A stretch of 7,568 bases of DNA from Marinosulfonomonas sp. (GCA_022712735.1 JAFLKA010000042.1:1-7568); one strand, 5' to 3'. Shown: positions 1-6,319, numbered from the stretch's first letter. Notes: generated from the letters alone by a model not told the origin. Numbers and translations are program-made.

Positions 1-386
1 GCGCATGGGCCTGCCCATACGGCGCCCGCGAACTGGACCAACTGGCCGGTGTGATGAAAAAATGCACTCTGTGCGTTGATCGCATCTATAACGAAAACCT
101 GCCCGAAGTGGACCGCATCCCGTCATGCGTGCGCACCTGTCCGGCTGGCGCGCGCCACTTTGGCGACTTCGCCGACCCGGACAGTAACGTGTCCAAACTG
201 GTGGAGATGCGCGGCGGCATCGACCTGATGCCCGAGCAAGGCACCAAGCCTGTGAACAAATACCTACCGCCACGGCCCAAGGACACCTTGCAAGAGGTCT
301 CTGCAGACGCCCCCATCCTGACACCCGTCACCGACAGCCCCAAAGGCTTCCTCGGCTGGCTCGATAAAGCACTGGAGGCTCTGTAA
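1..386 (+). CDS. soeB: Iron-sulfur subunit of a SoeABC/DMSO-reductase-type complex (5' partial)
   Basis: Only the 3' part of the gene is present; the open frame runs in from base 3 with no start in the window. The visible protein begins AWACPYGARE, followed by a CTLC pair and then a SCVRTCP block with a following GARHFGD. This is the CxxC...CxxxCP cysteine pattern of DmsB/PsrB/SoeB ferredoxin-like subunits that carry four [4Fe-4S] clusters and pass electrons between a molybdopterin subunit and a membrane quinone site. The C-terminal GTKPVNKYLPPRP stretch differs from classical DmsB, and together with the likely roseobacter host it favours SoeB of the sulfite dehydrogenase. The molybdoprotein should lie upstream, unseen. 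The stop codon abuts the start of the next gene directly (TAAATG), so the two are co-translated. Membership of the family is firm; the substrate (sulfite versus another oxyanion or sulfoxide) is inference. Confidence 0.8.
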   Translation, partial: AWACPYGARELDQLAGVMKKCTLCVDRIYNENLPEVDRIPSCVRTCPAGARHFGDFADPDSNVSKLVEMRGGIDLMPEQGTKPVNKYLPPRPKDTLQEVSADAPILTPVTDSPKGFLGWLDKALEAL

Positions 387-1262
387 ATGCATCCCGCACC
401 ATCCGTCATCTTCTTCACCGTCTTTTCCGGCCTTGGTTTCGGCTTTCTGGCATGGCTCGGCATCGGCATTCCCGCCCCGCAGGGCTGGGCCGCATTCCCT
501 TACTTCTTTGTGGCCTTTGCAATGGCCGTGGGCGGCCTGATCGCCTCGACCTTCCACCTTGGCAACCCGAAAAACGCTATCAAAGCCTTTAGCCAATGGC
601 GCACCAGCTGGCTGTCGCGCGAAGCGGTTCTAGCAGTGTTGACGCTCAGCATTATGGGCATCTTTGCCGCGGCCAACATATTCTTTGAAATCCAGATGCC
701 GCCGCTGGGCATCATCGGCGCGATCCTTGCCTTGATCACGGTTTACACCACCTCGATGATGTATGCGCAGCTTAAAACCGTGCCGCGCTGGAACCACTGG
801 ACAACCTCGGCCCTGTTCATCCTGCTGGCACTTGGCGGCGGGGCGATCCTTGCCTCTGACAGCCTTGGCACCATCCTGTTCATCGGCCTTGCCGCAATTG
901 CCCAGCTTTATGTCTGGGACGCAGGCGATAAACGGTTTGGCAAACGCGGCCACACCATAGAAACGGCCACCGGCCTTGGCAGTATCGGCAAGGTGCGGAT
1001 GTATGAACCGCCCCATTCCGGCACCAACTATCTGCTCAGCGAAATGGTCTATGTGATCGCCCGCAAACACGCGATCAAACTGCGCATCATCGCCTTCGTT
1101 CTAGCCTATGTCGCGCCTATGGTTCTGGCGATGGTCTCGGGCCGTGGGTTCGAACTGTATATCGTCGCCTTAATCGCCCATATCATCGGCATCCTCGCCC
1201 AGCGCTGGCTGTTCTTTGCCGAGGCAGAACACGTCGTTGGCCTCTATTACGACAAGCGATGA
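387..1262 (+). CDS. soeC: DmsC-family membrane anchor subunit, probably SoeC
   Basis: The protein has 291 residues with about eight hydrophobic segments (roughly 7-27, 35-55, 80-99, 106-126, 139-156, 160-177, 232-251, 256-276), as in DmsC-type anchors that exchange electrons with the quinone pool. The family signature STFHLGNP lies at 54-61 after the second helix, followed by SQWRTSWLSREA at 69-80. A loop at about 178-230 connects helices 6 and 7. The start is well supported: a GGAGG at 374-378 lies eight bases upstream of the ATG, inside the end of the preceding iron-sulfur subunit gene. The stop overlaps the next start as ATGA. In SoeABC the anchor holds the AB dimer on the cytoplasmic face so that sulfite, for example from sulfonate degradation, is oxidised there. 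DMSO reductase or another molybdoenzyme of the same family remains possible, because the catalytic subunit is outside the window. Confidence 0.85.
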   Translation: MHPAPSVIFFTVFSGLGFGFLAWLGIGIPAPQGWAAFPYFFVAFAMAVGGLIASTFHLGNPKNAIKAFSQWRTSWLSREAVLAVLTLSIMGIFAAANIFFEIQMPPLGIIGAILALITVYTTSMMYAQLKTVPRWNHWTTSALFILLALGGGAILASDSLGTILFIGLAAIAQLYVWDAGDKRFGKRGHTIETATGLGSIGKVRMYEPPHSGTNYLLSEMVYVIARKHAIKLRIIAFVLAYVAPMVLAMVSGRGFELYIVALIAHIIGILAQRWLFFAEAEHVVGLYYDKR

Positions 1263-1864
1263 TCGTTGACAGCATCGAAATCATCGAGCGTGACATGCCA
1301 CCGCGGCTTGTCACGCTCATTGAAACCGACCGCCTGTTTCTAAACAACAGCCGCGCCAGTGACTGGCGCATCCGCCCCGACATCAACCAACGGATTGAGG
1401 CCGCATCGCTGGCCCTGCCCGACGGGTTAAACCTGATGATATACGAGGCCTTCCGATCCCGCGCCCGTCAACACGAGTTGTGGGCACCGGTGTTCGCCAA
1501 AATCAGCGCCGTCCACCCCGACTGGTTGCCTGAACAGCACTACACAGAAACCTCCCGCTGGGTTTCGCCACCCGACGGGTTTGGCAGCGGCCATCAGGCG
1601 GGGGCAGCGATCGACATCACACTGGCCACCACAGACCGCGAACCGCTGGATATGGGCACCGACATGCAAGCGTTTACCCCGCTGACACCGACCGCCTCGG
1701 ACGTGCCTGATACCACCCGTCAAAACCGTGACCTACTGGTGAACACGTTGCAGGCCCAAGGGCTGATCAACTATCCTGAGGAATGGTGGCACTACAGCTA
1801 TGGCGACCGGCTCTGGGCCGAAATCACTGGGCGAACGCAGGCATTTTACGCCCCCATAGACTAA
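1259..1864 (+). CDS. VanX/DdpX-type D-alanyl-D-alanine dipeptidase (peptidase M15)
   Basis: This 201-residue protein has the hallmarks of M15 zinc dipeptidases of the VanX type. The GSGHQAGAAID block gives zinc ligands H112 and D119. The PEEWWH block gives catalytic E175 and zinc ligand H178. The R66 in YEAFRSR corresponds to the substrate-orienting arginine of VanX. Length is normal for the family (about 200). There is no evident signal peptide, so it probably acts in the cytoplasm on D-Ala-D-Ala, as VanX and E. coli DdpX do. Its ATG overlaps the stop of the membrane-anchor gene (ATGA) and no strong Shine-Dalgarno is visible, which suggests translational coupling to the oxidoreductase operon. 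No vanH/vanA ligase genes are nearby, so a role in recycling cell-wall D-Ala-D-Ala is more plausible than glycopeptide resistance. The link to sulfur or redox metabolism is unexplained. Confidence 0.88.
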   Translation: MIVDSIEIIERDMPPRLVTLIETDRLFLNNSRASDWRIRPDINQRIEAASLALPDGLNLMIYEAFRSRARQHELWAPVFAKISAVHPDWLPEQHYTETSRWVSPPDGFGSGHQAGAAIDITLATTDREPLDMGTDMQAFTPLTPTASDVPDTTRQNRDLLVNTLQAQGLINYPEEWWHYSYGDRLWAEITGRTQAFYAPID

Positions 1865-1877
1865 TCCCGTTTCTCTT

Positions 1878-1953
1878 TTGCTTAAATATCCGCGCGCGCA
1901 GCGCAAATCCTGAGCGCCCGCAGGGTGCGAGACATCAAGCGACGCGGAGCGTC
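1878..1953 (+). repeat. Multi-hairpin intergenic element, copy 1
   Basis: This element lies between the convergent dipeptidase and znuB genes. An AT-rich box (TTGCTTAAATATCC, from 1878) is followed by three small hairpins. The first is GCGC-gca-GCGC (1894-1904). The second is GCGCCC-gca-GGGTGC (1914-1928), with a G·T pair at 1916/1926. The third is GACGC-gga-GCGTC (1941-1953). The core GCCCGCAGGGT (1916-1926), and CGACGC starting 24 bases after the start of that core, recur with the same spacing in the second copy at 4898-4977. It could be a dispersed 3'-end element, a bidirectional terminator or an RNA-stability structure. That the two copies are related is seen directly; the function is inference. 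Confidence 0.6.
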
Positions 1954-1960
1954 TCATTTT
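1941..1960 (+). terminator. Possible transcription terminator after the dipeptidase gene
   Basis: The third hairpin of the intergenic element (five base pairs, GGA loop, 1941-1953) is followed by TCATTTT, a weak T-rich run on the + strand. This could end the oxidoreductase-dipeptidase transcript just before the convergent znuB. The stem is short and the T-run is interrupted, so this is tentative. Confidence 0.3.
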
Positions 1961-1962
1961 CA

Positions 1963-2748
1963 CTAAGAGCGCCGCGCAAAAACCGCACTCCCCACAAACA
2001 CCCCCGTCGCCACCACCACAATGCTCGGCCCCGCCGGTGTGTCCCATTGCAACGACGCCAGCAACCCGCCGACACTTGCCACCATCCCGATCAGCACAGC
2101 CCCGAGGGCCATCGCCTCGGGTGTCCTCACCAGCCCCCGCGCCGCCGCTGCCGGAATGATCAGCATCGCCGCGATCAGCAATGCGCCGACCACCTTGATC
2201 GACATCGCCACCACCACCGCCAGCGCCAGCGTCAGCACCAGTTGCTCGCGCTTCGGGTTCAACCCCGAAGCGGTTGCCAAATCCTCGTTCAACGTGGCCG
2301 TCAACAGCGGTGCCCAGCGCCAGAGAAGCCCCGCCAGAACCAGCAGGGATCCACCCCAGATCACCGCCAGATCACCCCGCGACACCGCCAGAATATCGCC
2401 AAACAAAAACGCCGTGAGGTCCACCCGAACCCCGTGCAGGAACGACACCGCCACCAGCCCCAGCGCCAATGCGGAATGCGCCAAAACCCCCAGCGTGGTG
2501 TCCATCGCGTGGCCCCGCCGCGCCAATGTTGAAACCACCAGCGCCATCGCCAAGGCAACCAACAGAATCCCCAGATAAATCGGCAATGACGCCCCCAGCG
2601 CCAGCGCCACGCCCAGTATCGCCGCATGCGCCGTGGCGTCACCAAAATACGCCATCCGCCGCCAGACCACGAACGCGCCCAGCGGTCCTGTGGCCAGCGA
2701 CAGGCCGACGCCTGCCAGCATCGCGCGGATCAGAAAATCATCCAGCAT
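1963..2748 (-). CDS. znuB: Zinc ABC transporter permease ZnuB
   Basis: From the chosen ATG at 2748 the protein is 261 residues, the same length as E. coli ZnuB, and strongly hydrophobic with about eight membrane segments. Family landmarks are WRRMAYFGDATAHAAILG at 29-46, GALLIAAMLIIPAAAAR at 188-204 (the ABC-3 permease region that contacts the ATPase) and DTPAGPSIV at 236-244 near the C-terminus. It forms the inner-membrane channel for zinc brought by ZnuA and powered by ZnuC. The gene overlaps the znuC end by 11 bases. Two in-frame ATGs occur as ATGACCATG. The second (2748) is preferred because a GAGGGG lies seven bases upstream, whereas it is only one base from the first (2754). A longer frame reaching 2859 is rejected as overlap with znuC. 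A manganese or iron role is possible for this family, but the neighbouring zur supports zinc. Confidence 0.93.
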   Translation of the reverse strand: MLDDFLIRAMLAGVGLSLATGPLGAFVVWRRMAYFGDATAHAAILGVALALGASLPIYLGILLVALAMALVVSTLARRGHAMDTTLGVLAHSALALGLVAVSFLHGVRVDLTAFLFGDILAVSRGDLAVIWGGSLLVLAGLLWRWAPLLTATLNEDLATASGLNPKREQLVLTLALAVVVAMSIKVVGALLIAAMLIIPAAAARGLVRTPEAMALGAVLIGMVASVGGLLASLQWDTPAGPSIVVVATGVFVGSAVFARRS

Positions 2749-3496
2749 GGTCATGCCCCTCACCGGTGTGGTCCCCAGTATGATCATGGTCACACTGCTC
2801 CGCATGTGTATGCTGATACAACGCCATCGTGCCATGCGTTCCCGCGCCAAACAGCGCACGGTATTCCGGCGCTTCAGACACCACCGTCGGCGTGCCCTCG
2901 CAACAAATATGCCCGTTCAGACAGATCACCCGATCAGACGCCGACATCACCACATGCAAATCATGGCTAACCAACAGCACAGCACACCCCATTTCGCGCC
3001 GCACCTCCTCAAGCAGTTGATAAAATGCGGCAATTCCAGGCTGATCCAGCCCCTGTGTCGGCTCGTCCAGCATCAAAATATCAGGCCGCCCCAATAACGC
3101 CCGCGCCAACAACACCCGCTGGAATTGCCCGCCAGACAGGGCCACCAATTGACGCCCTTCAAATCCGGCCACCCCGACCCGTGCCAACATTGCAGCGATT
3201 TCATCTGCACTATGGCGCACTGGCAGCGACAGGAACCGGCGCACGGTCAGCGGCATATTCGCATCAAACGCCAAGCGTTGCGGCACATATCCAATACGCA
3301 GCCCCCCCTTGCGCGTAATGGTCCCCTCTGCGGGCTCCTTCGCCCCCAGCAGCGCCCGCAACAAGGTAGACTTCCCCGATCCGTTCGGCCCGATCACCGT
3401 CACAATCTCGCCGGCCTCGATCATCAGGTCTACGCCATGCAGCACCGTTGTCGCGCCGTAGCGCAGGCCGACCCCCTTCGCCGTAATCAGGCTCAT
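2738..3496 (-). CDS. znuC: Zinc ABC transporter ATP-binding protein ZnuC, with His-rich C-terminal tail
   Basis: The 252-residue protein is a complete ABC ATPase: Walker A GPNGSGKST at 36-44, Q-loop Q73 in YVPQR, signature LSGGQ at 120-124, Walker B ILMLDEP at 140-146 and H-loop H178. It hydrolyses ATP on the cytoplasmic face of ZnuB to drive zinc import. The start at 3496 overlaps the zur stop as ATGA on the minus strand; an upstream in-frame start at 3514 would lie inside zur and is not preferred. The last 24 residues, HTHAEQCDHDHTGDHTGEGHDHAG in two parts (229-239 and 240-252), hold seven histidines, a cysteine and several acidic residues. This looks like a cytoplasmic metal-binding tail. 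It might buffer zinc or sense its level, which is inference. Regulation is by Zur through the shared zur promoter. Confidence 0.94.
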   Translation of the reverse strand: MSLITAKGVGLRYGATTVLHGVDLMIEAGEIVTVIGPNGSGKSTLLRALLGAKEPAEGTITRKGGLRIGYVPQRLAFDANMPLTVRRFLSLPVRHSADEIAAMLARVGVAGFEGRQLVALSGGQFQRVLLARALLGRPDILMLDEPTQGLDQPGIAAFYQLLEEVRREMGCAVLLVSHDLHVVMSASDRVICLNGHICCEGTPTVVSEAPEYRALFGAGTHGTMALYQHTHAEQCDHDHTGDHTGEGHDHAG

Positions 3497-3966
3497 TCCA
3501 CGCACCTCGGGCACAGCCCCAGAACCTCGACATTCACCCGTTCCACAACGAAATCTGCCGCCAGTGCGGCCTGTTGCACGGCGGCCCGAACGTCCTGTGC
3601 CACAGCCTCGGCCACCGCATCACAACAGCGGCAAATCATAAACACCGGCGCATGGTCGGTCTCGGGGTGCATACAGGCCGCATAGGCATTCAAGCGTCTG
3701 ATTTTGTGGGCAAACCCGTTCTCGACCAGAAAATCCAGCGCGCGGTATGCAACAGGCGGCTGATCACCAAACCCGTCCTGCGCCAGCCGCTCCAACACGT
3801 CATATGCCCCCATCGCGCGGTGGTTTTCCAACAGGATTTCCAGAGCGCGGCGTCGCACCGGAGTCAGGCGCAACCCGTCATCGCGGGCACATTGGTCGGC
3901 ATAACCCAACACATCCCCTGTGCAGCACGCGTGGTCATGGTTGTGAAATGCAATTTGGTCCGGCAC
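3493..3966 (-). CDS. zur: Fur-family zinc uptake regulator Zur
   Basis: This 157-residue Fur-family repressor senses zinc. The winged-helix region is at about 30-90 (LRLTPVRRRALEIL and QPPVAYRALDFL). The structural zinc site is C112-x2-C115 plus C152-x2-C155. By spacing to E. coli Zur, the second site is H87, C98, H105 and E120, all present. The N-terminus carries an extra HNHDHACC cluster (8-15). The start is GTG at 3966, supported by an AAGAGG nine bases upstream. An ATG five bases upstream of the GTG is out of frame. zur leads the operon with znuC (ATGA overlap) and znuB, divergent from znuA, and the operator lies in between. Zur is therefore expected to repress both its own operon and znuA when zinc is bound. 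The regulator and transporter linkage makes zinc the likely metal rather than iron. Confidence 0.93.
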   Translation of the reverse strand: MPDQIAFHNHDHACCTGDVLGYADQCARDDGLRLTPVRRRALEILLENHRAMGAYDVLERLAQDGFGDQPPVAYRALDFLVENGFAHKIRRLNAYAACMHPETDHAPVFMICRCCDAVAEAVAQDVRAAVQQAALAADFVVERVNVEVLGLCPRCVE

Positions 3967-3979
3967 GGCATTTTACCTC

Positions 3980-4009
3980 TTGTTATGTTGTAACATGTTA
4001 TAATATACA
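3980..4009. promoter_or_regulatory. Zur-type operator in the zur/znuA divergent region
   Basis: This AT-rich stretch contains alternating half-sites: TGTTA (3981-3985), TAACA (3991-3995), TGTTA (3996-4000) and TATACA (4004-4009). They create a perfect palindrome TAACATGTTA (3991-4000), an inverted repeat TGTTA-N5-TAACA (3981-3995), and TGTTATAATATACA (3996-4009), which resembles the GTTATAATATAAC-like Zur boxes known in alphaproteobacteria. It sits midway between the two start codons, where Zur binding would block both promoters. The palindromes are seen; assignment to Zur rests on context and on memory of the motif. Confidence 0.75.
3980..4009 (+). promoter_or_regulatory. Predicted promoter of znuA
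   Basis: A TTGTTA (3980-3985) and TATACA (4004-4009) are separated by 18 bases. A better -10 match, TATAAT (3999-4004), is only 13 bases from that -35. Either choice lies inside the operator, so the znuA promoter would be occluded by bound Zur. An AGAGG at 4026-4030 lies ten bases before the znuA ATG. Confidence 0.4.
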
Positions 4010-4026
4010 GTCTTCGCATCCTGCAA
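3997..4026 (-). promoter_or_regulatory. Predicted promoter of zur-znuC-znuB
   Basis: On the minus strand a TTGCAG (4026-4021) is followed after 18 bases by TATAAC (4002-3997), a plausible sigma-70 -35/-10 pair. The -10 lies within the palindromic operator, consistent with repression by Zur. Other AT-rich hexamers in the same stretch could serve instead. Confidence 0.4.
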
Positions 4027-4040
4027 GAGGTTTTCCAATA

Positions 4041-4874
4041 ATGCTACGTATACTGTCAATATTCCTGCTGCTTATCGCCCAGCCTGCCCACGCCGACGTG
4101 CCAAAGGTGGTCACCGATATCCCCGCTGTTCATTCGTTGGTGGTGCAGGTGATGGATGGCGTCAGTACACCCGACATCCTGCTAACTCAGGGATCAGACC
4201 CGCATGATTTCCAGCTGCGCCCGTCGCAAGCCCGCGCCCTATCGCAAGCAGATTTCGTGTTCTGGATCGGCCCCGCACTGACCCCGTGGCTGGATCGCGC
4301 GATCAAAGGCGTTGGGGTCAAAGGCACGTCGGTTGCATTGCTGGATTATTCCCTCAACAATTCCGACCCACACGCATGGCTTGACCCGCAAAATGCGGTC
4401 CTCTGGCTTGATGTGATCGCCAATGAACTCGCTGCATTCGACCCAGACAACGCCACCACATATAGGCGCAATGCCGTCATCGCCCGCGTGTCTATTTCCG
4501 AAATGTCAGCCGACGTGCATCAGATCCTAGCCCCAATCCGCGGCATCCCGATCATCGTATTTCATGACGCCTATAGCCACTTCGCCGACCGCTTTGATAT
4601 CAACATCGCAGGTAGCATCCGCCTCGGCGATGCCGCCAGCCCTGGGGCCGCCCATTTGGCACAACTGCGCACCCTGATCGCACAACACGCCATTGGCTGC
4701 GCCTTTGGCGAGGCAGACCATGACCCCGCCTTATTGCAAAACATGTTTGAAGGCACCGGCATCCCCGTAGGCACGCTTGATCCTATCGGCACCACGTTTG
4801 AATACGGCCCTGAATTGTATAATACGCTGATCCGAAATCTGGCGGTCGAGATCGCGCAGTGCCAACGCGAATAA
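4041..4874 (+). CDS. znuA: Zinc ABC transporter periplasmic binding protein ZnuA
   Basis: The 277-residue protein begins with a Sec signal peptide (about 1-18, hydrophobic ILSIFLLLIA, cleavage near AHA-DV). Cluster A-I metal-binding landmarks follow: DPHDF with H55, DPHAWLDP with H111, FHDAYSHF with H175, and LDPIG with D247. C220 and C274 have the same spacing as the disulfide pair of E. coli ZnuA. It captures zinc in the periplasm and delivers it to ZnuB. The His- and acid-rich loop that most ZnuA proteins carry just before the second ligand histidine is absent: the segment YSLNNSDPH has no run of histidines. The start is fixed by the signal peptide and an AGAGG ten bases upstream; a longer in-frame extension back to 3747 would run through zur and is rejected. 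The gene is divergent from zur with a shared operator. Confidence 0.93.
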   Translation: MLRILSIFLLLIAQPAHADVPKVVTDIPAVHSLVVQVMDGVSTPDILLTQGSDPHDFQLRPSQARALSQADFVFWIGPALTPWLDRAIKGVGVKGTSVALLDYSLNNSDPHAWLDPQNAVLWLDVIANELAAFDPDNATTYRRNAVIARVSISEMSADVHQILAPIRGIPIIVFHDAYSHFADRFDINIAGSIRLGDAASPGAAHLAQLRTLIAQHAIGCAFGEADHDPALLQNMFEGTGIPVGTLDPIGTTFEYGPELYNTLIRNLAVEIAQCQRE

Positions 4875-4897
4875 CCACACCCACTTTCCCATTCTTC

Positions 4898-4977
4898 TTG
4901 CCATAAATACCTGCGCCGCAGGCAAACGCGCTTTGGCCCGCAGGGTCAAAGCGCTCGGGCGACGCCGTCAGGCGGCG
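4898..4977 (+). repeat. Multi-hairpin intergenic element, copy 2
   Basis: This element lies between the convergent znuA and puuD genes. An AT-rich box (TTGCCATAAATACC, from 4898) is followed by hairpin CCTGC-gcc-GCAGG (4910-4922). Next comes a 12-base-pair stem with a GCA loop (4928-4954), continuous except for a G·T pair at 4936/4946. The last is CGCCG-tcagg-CGGCG (4963-4977). The core GCCCGCAGGGT (4936-4946) and CGACGC (4960-4965) match copy 1 at 1916-1945 with identical spacing. No T-run follows, so it is not a typical intrinsic terminator, though it could end transcription from either side or protect 3' ends. Confidence 0.65.
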
Positions 4978-4995
4978 CAACCCTTTCTAACAGGA

Positions 4996-6222
4996 TCACC
5001 CGCCCGTTGCCGCCCGATACCACGCCACCAACACCGCTCGGTCCTCGGCTGCCAGATAGGACGCACTTGGCGGCGGCATCGCATGTGTCACACCGGCCTG
5101 CAAATATATCCGCTTGGCTTCAAACGCCACCTGCGCCTCGGTCTCCAGATGCACCCCCCTGGGCGCCCATGGAATACCGTCATACCCCGGCTCGGCCCCG
5201 TGGCACATCGAACAATTGCCAACCACAATATCATACGCATCCTCAAACCCGTCCGCATCAACAAACCGCTGGATGGACGGAGCAAGAGCTGCCTCGTCCC
5301 CATCCTCTGCAACCGTCGCCGTCAAAGTCGACAACCAGATGATCACCAAAAACAAAACCGTGGTGGCTGCCCATGTCCACATCGGCTTGCCTTTGCGCGC
5401 ATGGGTCGAGTTGAAATAATGCCTGATGGTCACGCCCATCAAAAACACCAGACTGGCGATCAGCCAGTTATATTGCGAGGCGAACGCCAGCGGATAATGG
5501 TTAGACAGCATCAGGAAAATCACCGGCAAGGTCAGGTAATTATTGTGGGTCGAACGCTGCTTGGCAATCTTGCCATACTTCGGATCAGGGGTGCGGCCTT
5601 CGCGCAAATCCGCCACCACAATGCGCTGGTTCGGCATGATGATCACAAACACATTCGCCGTCATAATGGTGGCGGTGAACGCTCCCAGATGCAGCAGCGC
5701 CGCGCGCCCTGTAAACACTTGCGTATAACCCCACGCCATCGCCACAAGGATGATATACAGCAGCACCATCAGCCGCGTGTTATCCTCGCCAAATTTGCTT
5801 TTGCAGATCAAATCGTAAATCACCCAGCCGAACGCCAGTGACCCCAGCGAAATCAAAATCGCCTGCCAGACTGGAATATCCAGCACATTCGGGTCCACCA
5901 GATACAGCTCGGCCCCCATGTAATAGACCAGTATCAGCATGGCAAAACCCGACAGCCAAGTCGTATAACTCTCCCATTTGAACCAGATCAGATGTTCGGG
6001 CAAACGGTCCGGCGCCACCAGATATTTCTGCACGTGGTAAAATCCGCCACCATGCACCTGCCATTCTTCGCCATGCACATTCTGCCTCCGGTCCGGCGAC
6101 TGTTTCAGCCCCAGATCAAGCGCGATAAAATAAAATGACGATCCGATCCACGCGATACCGGTGATCACATGCACCCAGCGCACCGCAAATTCCAGCCAAG
6201 CCTCTAAAATCACATAATCCAA
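4996..6222 (-). CDS. puuD: Membrane-bound urate oxidase (urate hydroxylase) PuuD with cytochrome c domain
   Basis: The 408-residue protein matches PuuD. An N-terminal membrane domain has about eight or nine hydrophobic segments (residues ~10-300), with family blocks such as RWVHVITGIAWIGSSFYF (15-32) and VHGGGFYHVQKY (56-67). A C-terminal class I cytochrome c domain follows (~315-408), with the heme motif CSMCH at 337-341 and M382 in HAMPPP as the likely axial ligand. PuuD oxidises urate to 5-hydroxyisourate and passes the electrons to the respiratory chain instead of to oxygen with peroxide release. The start is TTG at 6222: GGGAGGG (6235-6229) lies six bases upstream and no in-frame ATG fits. 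Length agrees with the family. It is divergent from a LysR gene and near a HIU hydrolase gene, the next pathway step. Confidence 0.94.
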   Translation of the reverse strand: MDYVILEAWLEFAVRWVHVITGIAWIGSSFYFIALDLGLKQSPDRRQNVHGEEWQVHGGGFYHVQKYLVAPDRLPEHLIWFKWESYTTWLSGFAMLILVYYMGAELYLVDPNVLDIPVWQAILISLGSLAFGWVIYDLICKSKFGEDNTRLMVLLYIILVAMAWGYTQVFTGRAALLHLGAFTATIMTANVFVIIMPNQRIVVADLREGRTPDPKYGKIAKQRSTHNNYLTLPVIFLMLSNHYPLAFASQYNWLIASLVFLMGVTIRHYFNSTHARKGKPMWTWAATTVLFLVIIWLSTLTATVAEDGDEAALAPSIQRFVDADGFEDAYDIVVGNCSMCHGAEPGYDGIPWAPRGVHLETEAQVAFEAKRIYLQAGVTHAMPPPSASYLAAEDRAVLVAWYRAATGG

Positions 6223-6319
6223 ATCGCACCCTCCCGTTTTTTCTTAGGCTATACCAAAACCCTCTTTTTTGTTAATCCTTATAATAGCACATCACTTTCA
6301 AAGGAAAATTGATAATAAC
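6223..6319. promoter_or_regulatory. Divergent puuD / LysR regulatory region
   Basis: This 97-base region separates two divergent genes. For puuD, a minus-strand TTAACA (6275-6270), a 16-base spacer and TATAGC (6253-6248) form a reasonable promoter ahead of the GGGAGGG ribosome site. For the LysR gene, a consensus TATAAT (6280-6285) is visible but no good -35 is seen. LysR regulators usually bind such shared regions, but no convincing inverted repeat was found by eye. Confidence 0.45.

Noticed and set aside
1259..1864. Glycopeptide (vancomycin) resistance locus
   Set aside because: Only a VanX-type dipeptidase is present; no ligase, dehydrogenase or sensor genes accompany it, and such dipeptidases are common in Gram-negative bacteria as DdpX-like enzymes.
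1865..1962. tRNA, small RNA or insertion-sequence remnant
   Set aside because: The hairpins do not form a cloverleaf, and no terminal repeats or transposase remnants are seen.
1783..2578. Long open frames on the + strand across znuB
   Set aside because: They are antisense to a clear ZnuB, are rich in Arg, Pro and His as expected for GC-rich shadows, and resemble no known family.
2749..2859. Longer ZnuB start
   Set aside because: The added residues are not ZnuB-like and lie wholly within znuC; the start at 2748 has a well-spaced GAGGGG and gives the usual length.
3747..4040. N-terminal extension of znuA back into zur
   Set aside because: It would cover the operator and most of zur and would bury the signal peptide; the ATG at 4041 has a ribosome site and a proper signal sequence.
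4933..5841. 302-codon open frame on the + strand opposite puuD
   Set aside because: Antisense shadow of PuuD with low-complexity basic composition and no recognisable domain.
6269..6319. Upstream TTG start for the LysR gene
   Set aside because: It adds 17 residues not typical of LysR N-termini and has no ribosome site.
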